The position numbers and the translations under genes were made by a program. From NCBI GenBank assembly GCA_903929895.1, contig CAIYWM010000502.1:1-11258 (forward strand): a stretch of 11,258 nucleotides of DNA, read 5' to 3'. Shown in pieces: positions 1-6,619 of the stretch. Origin of the DNA: an uncultured Alphaproteobacteria bacterium. Lineage in GTDB: Bacteria; Pseudomonadota; Alphaproteobacteria; Reyranellales; Reyranellaceae. How positions within the stretch are numbered: position 1 is the stretch's first letter; every line of letters begins with the position of its first letter. Below the pieces are notes generated by a model, which was not told where the DNA came from, did no database searches, and saw nothing but the letters and a program-made list of their open reading frames with translations.

Positions 1-175
1 CCATCGGCGCGATGTCGCCCACCACCAGCTTCACCGGCTCGACCTGCGTCAACGCCCAGCCTCCCCCCACGTGGAAGAAGATCACCAGCGCGAGGATGCC
101 CCGGCGCGCCGCGGTCGAGAGCGGCTCCGCGAGTGCGCCGGGAGGCATTGGACGGTCGAGCCGCACGACGGACAC
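1..175 (-). CDS. tonB: Energy transducer TonB, N-terminal fragment (runs off the window)
   Basis: Only the first ~58 codons are present, and the reading frame is still open at base 1. The fragment has a short polar, arginine-containing N-terminus, then one hydrophobic stretch (around ILALVIFHVGGGWAL) like the cytoplasmic-membrane anchor of TonB, followed by the start of a periplasmic part. The His inside the anchor and the 'GGWALTQVEP' run resemble short TonB proteins encoded next to TonB-dependent receptors, but this is recognition by eye. TonB couples the ExbB-ExbD proton-motive-force motor to outer-membrane receptors. The start is uncertain: a GTG at 175-173 directly abuts the stop of the copper-chaperone gene, and an ATG at 148-146 is the alternative. 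Neither has a good ribosome-binding site. It is the last visible gene of unit 1, so it could be a dedicated TonB for the receptors here. Confidence 0.6.
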   Translation of the reverse strand, partial: MSVVRLDRPMPPGALAEPLSTAARRGILALVIFFHVGGGWALTQVEPVKLVVGDIAPM

Positions 176-652
176 CTATCGCATCTGGTGTCCGGTGCCG
201 GCGGCACCCATGGCCTCGACCTTGAGGTCCACGTCGATGCTTCCCGCCTTCTCGAAGACCAGCGTCACGGGAACCTTGGCGTCCTTCGCGAGCGGCGCCT
301 TGAGCTCCATGAACATGATGTGATAGCCGCCCGGCTTCAGTGTCACAGTCGCCCCGGCCGGAATCTCGAGCCCCTTCTCGAGCTCGCGCATGCGCATCAC
401 CTGGCCGTCCATCTTCATCTCGTGGATCTCGACCTTGAGCGATGCCGGACTGCGGGCAGCGATGAGACGATCGGCCGTTGTTCCCTTGTTGGTGATCGTC
501 ATGAACCCGCCACCGCTCTTGGCGGTGGCCGGCGTGGCGCGGGTCCACGGCGTCGCGATCTCCAGCGACCCCAACTTGTAGTCGTGAGCCGATACAGGTC
601 CTGCCCAGGACATGACCAGCAGTGCGCAGATCGCAGTTCGACGTCCAATCAT
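176..652 (-). CDS. Periplasmic copper chaperone, PCuAC family
   Basis: This is a 158-residue exported protein with a signal peptide (residues 1-22, ending V-S-A) and a single PCuAC domain. Such proteins bind Cu(I) in the periplasm and hand it on, classically to the CuA/CuB sites of cytochrome oxidase, and also take part in copper import. Visible copper ligands are His77, Met88 and the H-I-M pair His111/Met113, the usual H...M...HxM set. The Met88-His111 gap is 22 residues where the published motif has 21. Mature residue 1 is a His and the tail has another (G-H-Q-M-R). The start chosen is the ATG at 652, preceded by an AGGAGA ribosome-binding site; an upstream in-frame extension to 805 would run into the receptor gene and lacks a signal peptide. 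It lies 109 nt after TBDR1 and abuts the TonB gene, so it is probably in the same operon. Confidence 0.9.
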   Translation of the reverse strand: MIGRRTAICALLVMSWAGPVSAHDYKLGSLEIATPWTRATPATAKSGGGFMTITNKGTTADRLIAARSPASLKVEIHEMKMDGQVMRMRELEKGLEIPAGATVTLKPGGYHIMFMELKAPLAKDAKVPVTLVFEKAGSIDVDLKVEAMGAAGTGHQMR

Positions 653-715
653 CCGATTTCTCCTGTTGACGTTTTTCTGCCGCAGAGCGGCCGGGAAGAT
701 CGCTTCCCCGCCATC

Positions 716-745
716 CCACGAAGGCCTGCGGCGAAGCCTTCGTGG
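716..745 (-). other. Perfect 10-bp hairpin between TBDR1 and the copper chaperone
   Basis: CCACGAAGGC (716-725) and GCCTTCGTGG (736-745) are exact inverted complements around a 10-nt loop. On the minus strand the hairpin begins 17 nt after the TBDR1 stop. No T-run follows on either strand, so it is not a standard intrinsic terminator. It could protect a processed mRNA end or set different levels for the receptor and the chaperone. Confidence 0.5.
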
Positions 746-761
746 TCGCCACGGCTCCAGG

Positions 762-2840
762 TCAGAATCGCGCCTGAATTCCGGCATAGACCGACGCCCC
801 ATCACCCGGATTGTAGAGCGGGCTCGCCGCCGTGGCAGTGCTGATCACGCCGACGTTCGAGACGTACATCTGGTTGGTGAGGTTGCGGGCGTCGACGAAG
901 AACTCGAAACCCTTCAGGCCGGTGTAACCCGCCTTCAAGCCAAGCAACGCATAGGGCGGCGCCATGAAAGCCGCATTGTTGACGTTGTCGACGTAGTAGC
1001 CCTGCGGCGACCATTCCAGGTTCGGCCCGATGTAGAAGCCGCCCGGCGAGTCGTAGCGGGCTTCAGCGCGCAGGTAGTAGGGCGGCGCACCCGGCAGCTG
1101 GTTGTTACCGTAGATGGGATTGTTTTCGAAGCGATAGTCGCTCACCGTCAGCGCCATGCGGCCGGAAATGCGGTCGTTGCGTTCGCTGCGCCATGCCGTG
1201 CCATTAAGCCCGAGTTCGATGCCTTGATGGATCGAGTTCGGAATGTTGACCGCGATCGCCGAGCCGCCGAAGCCCTGCACGACGAGGAGCTGCAGCTCGT
1301 TCTTGACCCACGCGCGGTAGATCGAGAGATCCCATCCGACATTCTCGCCCAGCTTGCCGCGCGTGCCGATCTCGGCCGTCCATGAGGTCTGAGGTGCGAG
1401 CGGGGCAAAGCCCGGTGCCACGCTGGGATTCAGCTCCGCCCAGGTCGGCGGCTCCGAAGCGCGGGAGAAGTTGGCGAAAACCTGCAGATCCTTGCGCGGC
1501 TCCCAGAGAACGCCAATCTTCGGATTGATCTCGAAGTAGGCAGCGGCGCCGGAGTCGTTGCCGTTGACGAGGTAGTTGTCCGTCAGCGTCCGGTTGGCCC
1601 AGTTGAACTGGACGCCGGTGACGATCGAGACCTCGGGTGTCGCGTAGAACCAGTTCTCGCCGTAGATCTCGACGCTGCTCGAGAACTCGGTATTGTCGTT
1701 GGTCAGGGCACCGGGCACACCGAAATTGTTGCGGAACTGCCTGTTCCGGTTGGTGCCGCCGAAGTAGTTCACGCCGAGGACGAAGTCGTTGCGATGGCCG
1801 AAGAGCTGGCGCGAGCCCTTGTATTGGCTGGTTACGCCCCAATCGAGCAGGTTGTTGTCGATGACCGCGAAGGTCAGCGGATGGAACAGCGACTTCGACT
1901 TGAGGTAAGCCTGCAGGGTGAGAGCGTCGTCGCCGATGTCCACCACCGTCGTATTGGCGAAGCGGAAGGAGTCGACGTCGCGGCGCGCGTTCTGCACGAC
2001 GTTGGCGAGCGGCCCCTGCCGCGGATCGGTGAGATATTGCTGCTGGGTCAGCGAGCCGGGAATCTGGTTCCGGATCTGGTTGGCGGAGAAGAAGAATCGC
2101 GTCTCGGCGTTGGATCCGACCTGCGCCCCGACATTGCCATTCAGCCGCTGGAGGCTCTGGTTGGTGTGCTCGCGAAAGCCGTTGCCGCTCAGGTTGGTGA
2201 AGGACAGCCAGGCATCCCACGGACCGTCGCTGAAGCCCGCCGCCGCTTGCTGACCGAACGTCTGGTAGCTGCCACCATAGACTCGGGCGGCAAGGCCCGG
2301 GTTGCTGCGGCCGGTCGGTGAGACGAAGTTGATTGCGCCGCCCAGGGTCATGGCACCGTAGCGCAGGGCGTTGGCGCCCTTGTAGACTTCGACATACTGT
2401 TGGGCGAGCGGATCGATTTCGTGGAAGTCGCCGCCGCCGTCGGCCTGGTTGATGACCGTACCGTCCTGCAGGAGGCGCACGCCGCGCAGGTGGAAGTTGC
2501 GCGACAGGCCCGAGCCGCGAATGACGAGCTTCGAATCCTCCTGGCCGTACTTGCTCTGCACCCAGACGCCCGGCGTATAGTCGAGCATGTCCTTCATGGT
2601 GGTGGCGCGGCCATCGAGATAGCGCGAGGCCGGCACGACCTCGACACCGCCGGGAGTCTTGTTGATCTCCTCTTCCGCCTGCTTGGCCGAAGGCACGGTG
2701 AGTGACGCGGTGGGCGCGGTGACGGTAATGGCCGGCATGGCGGGCGCCTGGGTCTGCGCCAGTTCCTCGGCATGAAGGGTCGAGGGCACGAAGGCGAGCC
2801 CAATGGAGGCGACGACGGTCGCCCGAAGAGTCGAAGACAT
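762..2840 (-). CDS. TonB-dependent outer-membrane receptor 1 (FecA-like group), CruR-linked
   Basis: This is a 692-residue outer-membrane transporter that imports a metal or metal-chelate using TonB energy. It has a signal peptide (residues 1-24, ending L-H-A), a TonB-box-like segment ITVTA at about 38-42, a plug domain at about 55-178 (RGSGLSRNFHLRGVRLLQDG, then VEVYKGANALRYGAMTLGGAINFV), and a beta-barrel ending in the terminal aromatic Phe expected for outer-membrane insertion. The length is normal for the family. The start chosen is the ATG at 2840, preceded by AAGGAAG; an ATG 12 codons upstream has no such site and would spoil the signal peptide. It follows a CruR-like leader gene by 69 nt and precedes the copper chaperone and TonB genes, so copper or a copper chelate is the likely substrate. 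The substrate is inferred from neighbours. The mature protein has no cysteine. Confidence 0.9.
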   Translation of the reverse strand: MSSTLRATVVASIGLAFVPSTLHAEELAQTQAPAMPAITVTAPTASLTVPSAKQAEEEINKTPGGVEVVPASRYLDGRATTMKDMLDYTPGVWVQSKYGQEDSKLVIRGSGLSRNFHLRGVRLLQDGTVINQADGGGDFHEIDPLAQQYVEVYKGANALRYGAMTLGGAINFVSPTGRSNPGLAARVYGGSYQTFGQQAAAGFSDGPWDAWLSFTNLSGNGFREHTNQSLQRLNGNVGAQVGSNAETRFFFSANQIRNQIPGSLTQQQYLTDPRQGPLANVVQNARRDVDSFRFANTTVVDIGDDALTLQAYLKSKSLFHPLTFAVIDNNLLDWGVTSQYKGSRQLFGHRNDFVLGVNYFGGTNRNRQFRNNFGVPGALTNDNTEFSSSVEIYGENWFYATPEVSIVTGVQFNWANRTLTDNYLVNGNDSGAAAYFEINPKIGVLWEPRKDLQVFANFSRASEPPTWAELNPSVAPGFAPLAPQTSWTAEIGTRGKLGENVGWDLSIYRAWVKNELQLLVVQGFGGSAIAVNIPNSIHQGIELGLNGTAWRSERNDRISGRMALTVSDYRFENNPIYGNNQLPGAPPYYLRAEARYDSPGGFYIGPNLEWSPQGYYVDNVNNAAFMAPPYALLGLKAGYTGLKGFEFFVDARNLTNQMYVSNVGVISTATAASPLYNPGDGASVYAGIQARF

Positions 2841-2909
2841 GATGCTTCCTTGAATGACTGACGCGAAACAGCGCACACGCCGCGGGCGTGCACGTTGCAG
2901 GACGATAGG
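2841..2909 (-). promoter_or_regulatory. CruR1-TBDR1 spacer, candidate Rho-dependent copper switch region
   Basis: This 69-nt spacer lies between the DUF2946 stop and the TBDR1 start. In the B. pertussis CruR operon, Rho-dependent termination occurs in this position when copper is present. It contains a small hairpin (CACGCC at 2876-2881, GGCGTG at 2885-2890) and ends in the ribosome-binding site AAGGAAG. Unit 3's spacer shares the GCGTCAG...TCAAGGAAGCA run and has a hairpin in a similar place. The regulatory role is inferred by analogy. Confidence 0.45.
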
Positions 2910-2984
2910 TCAGACGTTCGGAAGCGGAGGCGCTCGGGGTTGGTTGGGTCCGTCGCGGATCGCGCCGGTCGAGGGATGATGATG
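2910..2984. repeat. Diverged direct repeat, copy A (3' end of CruR1 gene)
   Basis: Bases 2910-2984 align without gaps to 11142-11216 with 63 of 75 identical by manual count. Both encode the HHHP(S/T)TGAIRDGP(N/Q)QPRAPPLPN tail of a CruR-like protein. The similarity resumes in parts of the following spacer, which points to duplication of the leader module. Confidence 0.8.
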
Positions 2985-3302
2985 CGCCGTGTAGACGCGC
3001 TGCGGCGCTTCAGTGGCCTCGACCTCGATCGATACGCCCGACGGCAGCGCCTGCGCTTGAGCGTGGGCGAGGCCGAAGCAGCAATCGTGGACTCGAGCGT
3101 TCGCCGAGCCACGATGATCAGCCTCGCTCCTTTCTCCACGCGGCTGGCACAGGGCACCCCACAGAGCCGAAGCAGCCTCGAAGCTCCCCATCCGCAGCAT
3201 GACCGCATGGGCCAGAGGCTGGAAGACGGCGAGCGTGACCGCAAACAACGCGACCGTCAGCGCAAGCGAGCGCAAGCGTGAAAATGGCTGCTTTGCGACC
3301 AT
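2910..3302 (-). CDS. cruR: DUF2946 / CruR-like copper-responsive upstream ORF (copy 1)
   Basis: This is a 130-residue protein with a signal-peptide or membrane-like N-terminus (hydrophobic ~10-30, then PLAHAV), Cys52 in L-C-Q, an H-D-C-C motif (Cys74/Cys75), a His triplet at 107-109 and a C-terminal Q-P-R-A-P-P (RAPP at residues 123-126, bases 2925-2936). Members of this family head copper-linked operons. CruR of B. pertussis acts as a nascent-chain copper sensor whose arrest on RAPP keeps the downstream receptor gene expressed. Position, size, tail motif and the following TBDR all match that arrangement. The CXXC motif of the characterised CruR is absent. There is no clear ribosome-binding site before the ATG, and a possible promoter lies so close that the mRNA may be leaderless. 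Family assignment is firm; mechanism is inference. Confidence 0.82.
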   Translation of the reverse strand: MVAKQPFSRLRSLALTVALFAVTLAVFQPLAHAVMLRMGSFEAASALWGALCQPRGERSEADHRGSANARVHDCCFGLAHAQAQALPSGVSIEVEATEAPQRVYTAHHHPSTGAIRDGPNQPRAPPLPNV

Positions 3303-3310
3303 GGCAAAGC
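3290..3310. promoter_or_regulatory. Palindrome GCTTTGC-N7-GCAAAGC around the CruR1 start codon
   Basis: Seven-base arms (3290-3296 and 3304-3310) flank a 7-nt centre containing the CruR1 ATG (3302-3300). As DNA it would overlap the candidate -10 box and could be an operator. As RNA it would place the start codon in a hairpin loop, but only if transcription starts further upstream than the promoter proposed here. Confidence 0.35.
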
Positions 3311-3336
3311 TTAGGCGCGCGACGCCCCAAGCTCAA
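3308..3336 (-). promoter_or_regulatory. Candidate sigma70-type promoter of unit 1 (cruR1)
   Basis: Read on the minus strand there is TTGAGC (3336-3331), 17 nt, then TAAGCT (3313-3308), followed by only 5 nt before the CruR1 ATG. Transcription would begin at or next to the start codon, which fits the missing ribosome-binding site. The AraC gene has an almost identical arrangement. The remaining intergenic DNA to 3407 shows no gene. Confidence 0.35.
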
Positions 3337-3407
3337 GTATTTGCAGTCGTCACAAGCGCGACATAATTACGGGCAGCGGGACGATTCGCCCGGCTTGGTG
3401 GTTGCGA

Positions 3408-3878
3408 TCAATGCCTATGCGGGTTTGCCGGCGAGTGCGCCTCGCTGCCCATCTCGACGAGTTCGCCGAAGGTCGCGAAGCGTGCCACGCGCTGCCGGTC
3501 GATCTTGGCCTCGGCGGCGGCCATCGCGCCCGCCAGCCGGTCTGCATGTACCTGGGACAGGCCCAGGCGCTGCAGCGTAGAGGCATCCTTCAGGGCATCG
3601 CCACCGCAGGCGGTTATGACCCAATGGCCATCTCTGTCGCGAAGGAATGCGCGGCCGGCTAGGTCGCCCTGTATCCATCCGACGAGGGCCGCGTTTTCCT
3701 CGACCACGATCGGATCGAGCAACAGGCGCGTTTCGGGTTTCTCGAACGTACTGGAGAGCAAACGGCGAATCGCCGCCACCTGGTCGGCGGACGCCGCCAC
3801 GGGCGGTGTCTGGGAATAGGACGCGCCCGACGGCAGGAGTGCCGTCAGGGATACTATCAGGGCGAGAATCTCACGCAT
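3408..3878 (-). CDS. Small secreted 'copper uptake system-associated' protein
   Basis: This is a 156-residue protein with a signal peptide (residues ~1-22) and a compact domain. Its core, VVEENAALVGWIQGD, then GRAFLR, G-H-W, and CGGDALK at about 58-97, matches small periplasmic proteins that databases call copper uptake system-associated protein. A single Cys sits at 91 and the C-terminus is His-containing (A-H-S-P-A-N-P-H-R-H), suitable for metal binding. The molecular function of the family is not established to my knowledge. The ATG shares its A with the TBDR2 stop (TGATG), so translation is probably coupled and the two products made together. It is the last gene of unit 2; 105 nt without a gene follow before unit 1. 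The family call is from memory of the motif pattern. Confidence 0.68.
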   Translation of the reverse strand: MREILALIVSLTALLPSGASYSQTPPVAASADQVAAIRRLLSSTFEKPETRLLLDPIVVEENAALVGWIQGDLAGRAFLRDRDGHWVITACGGDALKDASTLQRLGLSQVHADRLAGAMAAAEAKIDRQRVARFATFGELVEMGSEAHSPANPHRH

Positions 3879-5998
3879 CAGAACTTCGCCTTCAAGCCGG
3901 CAAAGATGCTGAAGGGCGTGCCTTGCAGCGGTGGATTGAGGCCCGAATTGTCCGCGATGTAATATTGGTTGAACAGGTTCTGGACGTTCAGGAACACCTC
4001 AGCCTTGCCCTGGAAGTTGTAGCCCGCCGAGAGGTCCGTCACGGTGAAGCTGCTGAGCGGCAGCGTGTTGTCATTGTCGCCCCACGACTGGCCGATCCAG
4101 CGGAAACGCGCCATGGCGCGCCAGCCGCGCGGATCGCTGTACGCCAGGGTCGCCGCCGCCTGCTGCGTCGGAATGCCGGCCTGCTGGCGCCCGATGCTCA
4201 GCGGGTCGTACTGGTTCTCGACGATCTTGGAGCTGACCGTCGTGTAGTTGACGTCGGCCTTCCAGCCCGGCGCGATCTGCCAGCCGAGCTGCGCCTCGAT
4301 GCCTTGCACGACGGCCTTGCCGGCGTTGATCTGCTGCGTGCCGAAGAAGAAGCCGGGCGGAAGCTGCGCAAAGCCGAGGTTGCGGGTCGTGATGAGATTG
4401 CTGACCTGCTGATAGTAGGCAGTGAACTGGCCGGTTACCGGCCCCCAGTTGGCGTCGAAGCCAGCCTCGAAGCCCCAAAGCTTCTCGGGCGTGAGCTGGG
4501 CGTTGGGCAGAAATATCCCAAAGGGCACGCTGAAGGAACGATAGAGGTTGTCGAGGGTCGGCGCGCGGAAGGCGGTATAGCCGGCGCCGCGCACGCTGAC
4601 GTTCGGTGTGACGTTCCACTGCATCGACAGACGTGGGTCGAAGCTGGTCGCCGCGGAACTCGACACCAACCCCGCCCCGCCCGGAGCGCCATCGTAGCCA
4701 TCATAGTTCAGGAAGGTCTGCAGACGGCCGCTCATGAGGACCTGGAAGTCCTTGACCGGGGAGACGTCGACCTGGGCGAAGGCCCCGATGAACTGCTGCT
4801 TTCCACCGCCGGAATACTGCTGTGTGAGGGCGCCCGCCTGGTTGAAGATAAGGGCGGAGTCCGTGCCCGAGATCCACTGGAAGTCGGCGCCGACGCTGAT
4901 CAGCCGAATCACGTCGTTGACGCGGGTCGTAAGCTGGAGCGAGCCACCGGTACTGAAGACCGGCGTGGTGTGCTGGTTCTGCAGGTAGGCGGCCTGGCCC
5001 GTCTGGAAGCCGAACGGAGTCGCCGCGTTGTTGGTAAGGAAGCGGCTCTGCTCGTGAAAGGCCGTCACTGTGAGATCGTAATCGCCGAACTTCTTCGTCA
5101 GGGAGCCGGCGAGGTCGTAGATCTGCTGATTGTTCGTCTGCACCGGGATCATCAGCACCTGGTTGTTGCTGTGCACGTTCACGCGCAGATTGGCCGTCAG
5201 GCTTGGGTCTGGGTTGATATAGACCGAAGCCTGCCCGTTCAGTGCATTGAACGAGGTCGGTACGTAGATCGGGCCGTAGGCGGGCTGGATCTGGTTGAAG
5301 CCGGCCGTGCCCCAGGCATCGAAATTTGCCCGCATCGACACGCTGTCGGAGAGAACGACATCGGCGAAGCCGTCGCCGCGATAGGTGCCGTAACTGCCGC
5401 CGCCGCCCGACGCACCGACCGACGCCTTGACCGACGTGCTCGGCTTGCGCGTCACGATGTTGATCACCCCGCCCATCGCATAGTTGCCCCACAGGGAGGC
5501 GCCGGCGCCACGGACGACCTCGACGCGCTCGATGTTCTCCATGGGCACGCGGTTCCATTGCACGTAGCCAAAGAACGGATCGTTGATCGGAATGCCGTCG
5601 AGCATGACGAGGGCGCGCACGATGTGATGGCCGCCGCCCAGGCCGCGCATCGAAATGAAGTTCGCCGTCGGATGGACCTGGTAGCTTGCCGTCAGGGGCA
5701 GGTTGATGCCGGGAACCGTGCGCAGCACGTCATCGAGCGATTGTGCGGGCACCTGCTCGATCTCCGTCTTGTCGACGACGGTGACGCTCATCGGCTGGTC
5801 GGTCAGCGTTCGCTCGCTGCGCGTGGCGCTGACCACTACGGGCGCCAGCCTGAGTTCGGTGCCTGCGCCTGTCGCTACAGGGACGGCTGGTGTGGCGGGC
5901 GACTGCACCGGGCCGGGGGCGGTCTGGGCGCGAGCAATGGCCGGCACGAATGCGAGGCCGGCAAGGGCGACCGCGGTCGCCTTGAGAATCGTGGACAT
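3878..5998 (-). CDS. TonB-dependent outer-membrane receptor 2 (BtuB/CirA-like), CruR-linked
   Basis: This is a 706-residue outer-membrane transporter. It has a signal peptide (residues 1-24, ending A-R-A) whose A-L-A-G-L-A-F-V-P stretch resembles that of TBDR1 and of the unit-3 orphan ORF, then a TonB box PVVVSA (~53-58). The plug spans about 65-185 (SMRGLGGGHHIV, MLDGIPIND, VEVVRGAGASLWGNYAMGGVINIVTR), followed by a beta-barrel ending in Phe. The plug His pair H124-H125 is notable but not diagnostic. The start is well supported: GAAGGAAG lies just upstream of the ATG at 5998. A CruR-like leader gene precedes it by 62 nt and the copper-associated gene follows with a 1-nt overlap, so copper or a copper chelate is the best-supported substrate. 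Vitamin B12 or an iron chelate cannot be excluded from sequence. Confidence 0.9.
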   Translation of the reverse strand: MSTILKATAVALAGLAFVPAIARAQTAPGPVQSPATPAVPVATGAGTELRLAPVVVSATRSERTLTDQPMSVTVVDKTEIEQVPAQSLDDVLRTVPGINLPLTASYQVHPTANFISMRGLGGGHHIVRALVMLDGIPINDPFFGYVQWNRVPMENIERVEVVRGAGASLWGNYAMGGVINIVTRKPSTSVKASVGASGGGGSYGTYRGDGFADVVLSDSVSMRANFDAWGTAGFNQIQPAYGPIYVPTSFNALNGQASVYINPDPSLTANLRVNVHSNNQVLMIPVQTNNQQIYDLAGSLTKKFGDYDLTVTAFHEQSRFLTNNAATPFGFQTGQAAYLQNQHTTPVFSTGGSLQLTTRVNDVIRLISVGADFQWISGTDSALIFNQAGALTQQYSGGGKQQFIGAFAQVDVSPVKDFQVLMSGRLQTFLNYDGYDGAPGGAGLVSSSAATSFDPRLSMQWNVTPNVSVRGAGYTAFRAPTLDNLYRSFSVPFGIFLPNAQLTPEKLWGFEAGFDANWGPVTGQFTAYYQQVSNLITTRNLGFAQLPPGFFFGTQQINAGKAVVQGIEAQLGWQIAPGWKADVNYTTVSSKIVENQYDPLSIGRQQAGIPTQQAAATLAYSDPRGWRAMARFRWIGQSWGDNDNTLPLSSFTVTDLSAGYNFQGKAEVFLNVQNLFNQYYIADNSGLNPPLQGTPFSIFAGLKAKF

Positions 5999-6060
5999 GA
6001 TGTCTTCCTTCGAGTGAAGCGACGATACGCGGGCGAGAGGCCGACCGCGCAGGTTCGGGT
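5999..6060 (-). promoter_or_regulatory. CruR2-TBDR2 spacer, candidate Rho-dependent copper switch region
   Basis: This 62-nt spacer lies between the second DUF2946 stop and TBDR2. It is in the same place, and nearly the same length, as the spacers of units 1 and 3, and ends in a GAAGGAAG ribosome-binding site. Its sequence is more diverged than the other two and I see no strong hairpin. The regulatory role is inferred from the B. pertussis cruR operon. Confidence 0.4.
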
Positions 6061-6471
6061 TCAGACGAGGAAGGGAGGGGCGCGGGGCTGGAGGGGATTG
6101 CCGCGGATGCCCGATGAAGAAAAGCAGCGCGGTTCGACGGGCTTGCTCGGCTCCGCGAGGAGACGGTCGATGCGTGGGCCAATCCCGCCGTCATCGACCA
6201 GCATCCAGGTGTTCGGGAAGCCGAGGCAGCATTCATGGGCTTTGCCGGCGGACGGCGCCGGCATGCCGGTGTCGGCATCCGCCTCGCCCATGGCCTGACA
6301 GAGGACCGGCCACAGCGCGCGGGCCGCGAGTCCATCCGCGGCGATCTCGCCGCTCCACGAGACCCGCATCGAGACGGCATGCGCAAGTGGCAAGAAGGCG
6401 TTGAGCGTGATGGCGAACAGCGCGGCAAAGAAGACCGTCGTCCGGCCGATCGAAGTGCTGAGAGCGGTCAT
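6061..6471 (-). CDS. cruR: DUF2946 / CruR-like copper-responsive upstream ORF (copy 2)
   Basis: This is a 136-residue DUF2946-type protein. It has a hydrophobic N-terminal segment (~12-30, then PLAHAV), Cys58 in L-C-Q, an H-E-C-C motif at Cys81/Cys82, an extra Cys116, and a C-terminal Q-P-R-A-P-P with RAPP at residues 130-133 (bases 6073-6084) only three codons before the stop. It lacks the HHH cluster of copies 1 and 3 and is clearly more diverged, so it is an older paralogue. Position directly before TBDR2 and the tail motif suggest the CruR mode: arrest at RAPP at low copper, release and Rho termination at high copper. There is no CXXC. The ATG at 6471 has no obvious ribosome-binding site. 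Function is by homology and context only. Confidence 0.8.
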   Translation of the reverse strand: MTALSTSIGRTTVFFAALFAITLNAFLPLAHAVSMRVSWSGEIAADGLAARALWPVLCQAMGEADADTGMPAPSAGKAHECCLGFPNTWMLVDDGGIGPRIDRLLAEPSKPVEPRCFSSSGIRGNPLQPRAPPFLV

Positions 6472-6518
6472 CCGCAGTGTTGGGGAACAATCGCGTGCAT
6501 CGAGGATGGCCCACTAGA

Positions 6519-6619
6519 CCATGGCTTTGCGACGGCACTCCAGCGCCGCAGCGATTGCGAGCCCGCCAAAGATGTTTGAGCTGGCGCCCCGCGAGGCTAA
6601 AGTACAGCCATGGCTTTGC
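6519..6619. repeat. Two copies of CCATGGCTTTGC flanking the divergent promoter region
   Basis: The 12-mer CCATGGCTTTGC occurs at 6519-6530 and again at 6608-6619, where it contains the AraC start codon. Both lie within or at the edge of the 138-nt gap between divergent cruR2 and the AraC gene. They could be regulator sites or a chance duplication. No gene is seen in this gap. Confidence 0.45.
6576..6603 (+). promoter_or_regulatory. Candidate promoter of the AraC-family regulator, possibly leaderless
   Basis: TTGAGC (6576-6581), 16 nt, then TAAAGT (6598-6603), followed by 6 nt before the ATG at 6610. The predicted transcription start falls at or beside the start codon, consistent with the lack of a good ribosome-binding site. 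The -35 hexamer and the ATG distance match the cruR1 promoter candidate. Confidence 0.35.

Noticed and set aside
71..844. Plus-strand open frame opposite the copper chaperone and the TBDR1 3' end
   Set aside because: The minus strand encodes recognisable PCuAC and receptor sequence; this frame's His/Arg-rich translation matches no family.
3337..3407. Possible terminator after the copper-associated gene (CGGG...CCCG pairing near 3373-3393)
   Set aside because: Pairing is short and interrupted and no T-run follows; not enough to annotate.
3647..6298. Very long plus-strand open frame (883 codons) antisense to TBDR2
   Set aside because: It is a shadow of the GC-rich receptor gene: Arg/Ala/Val/Asp-rich low-complexity translation, no domain, no ribosome-binding site, and the opposite strand encodes a complete receptor with signal peptide, plug and terminal Phe.
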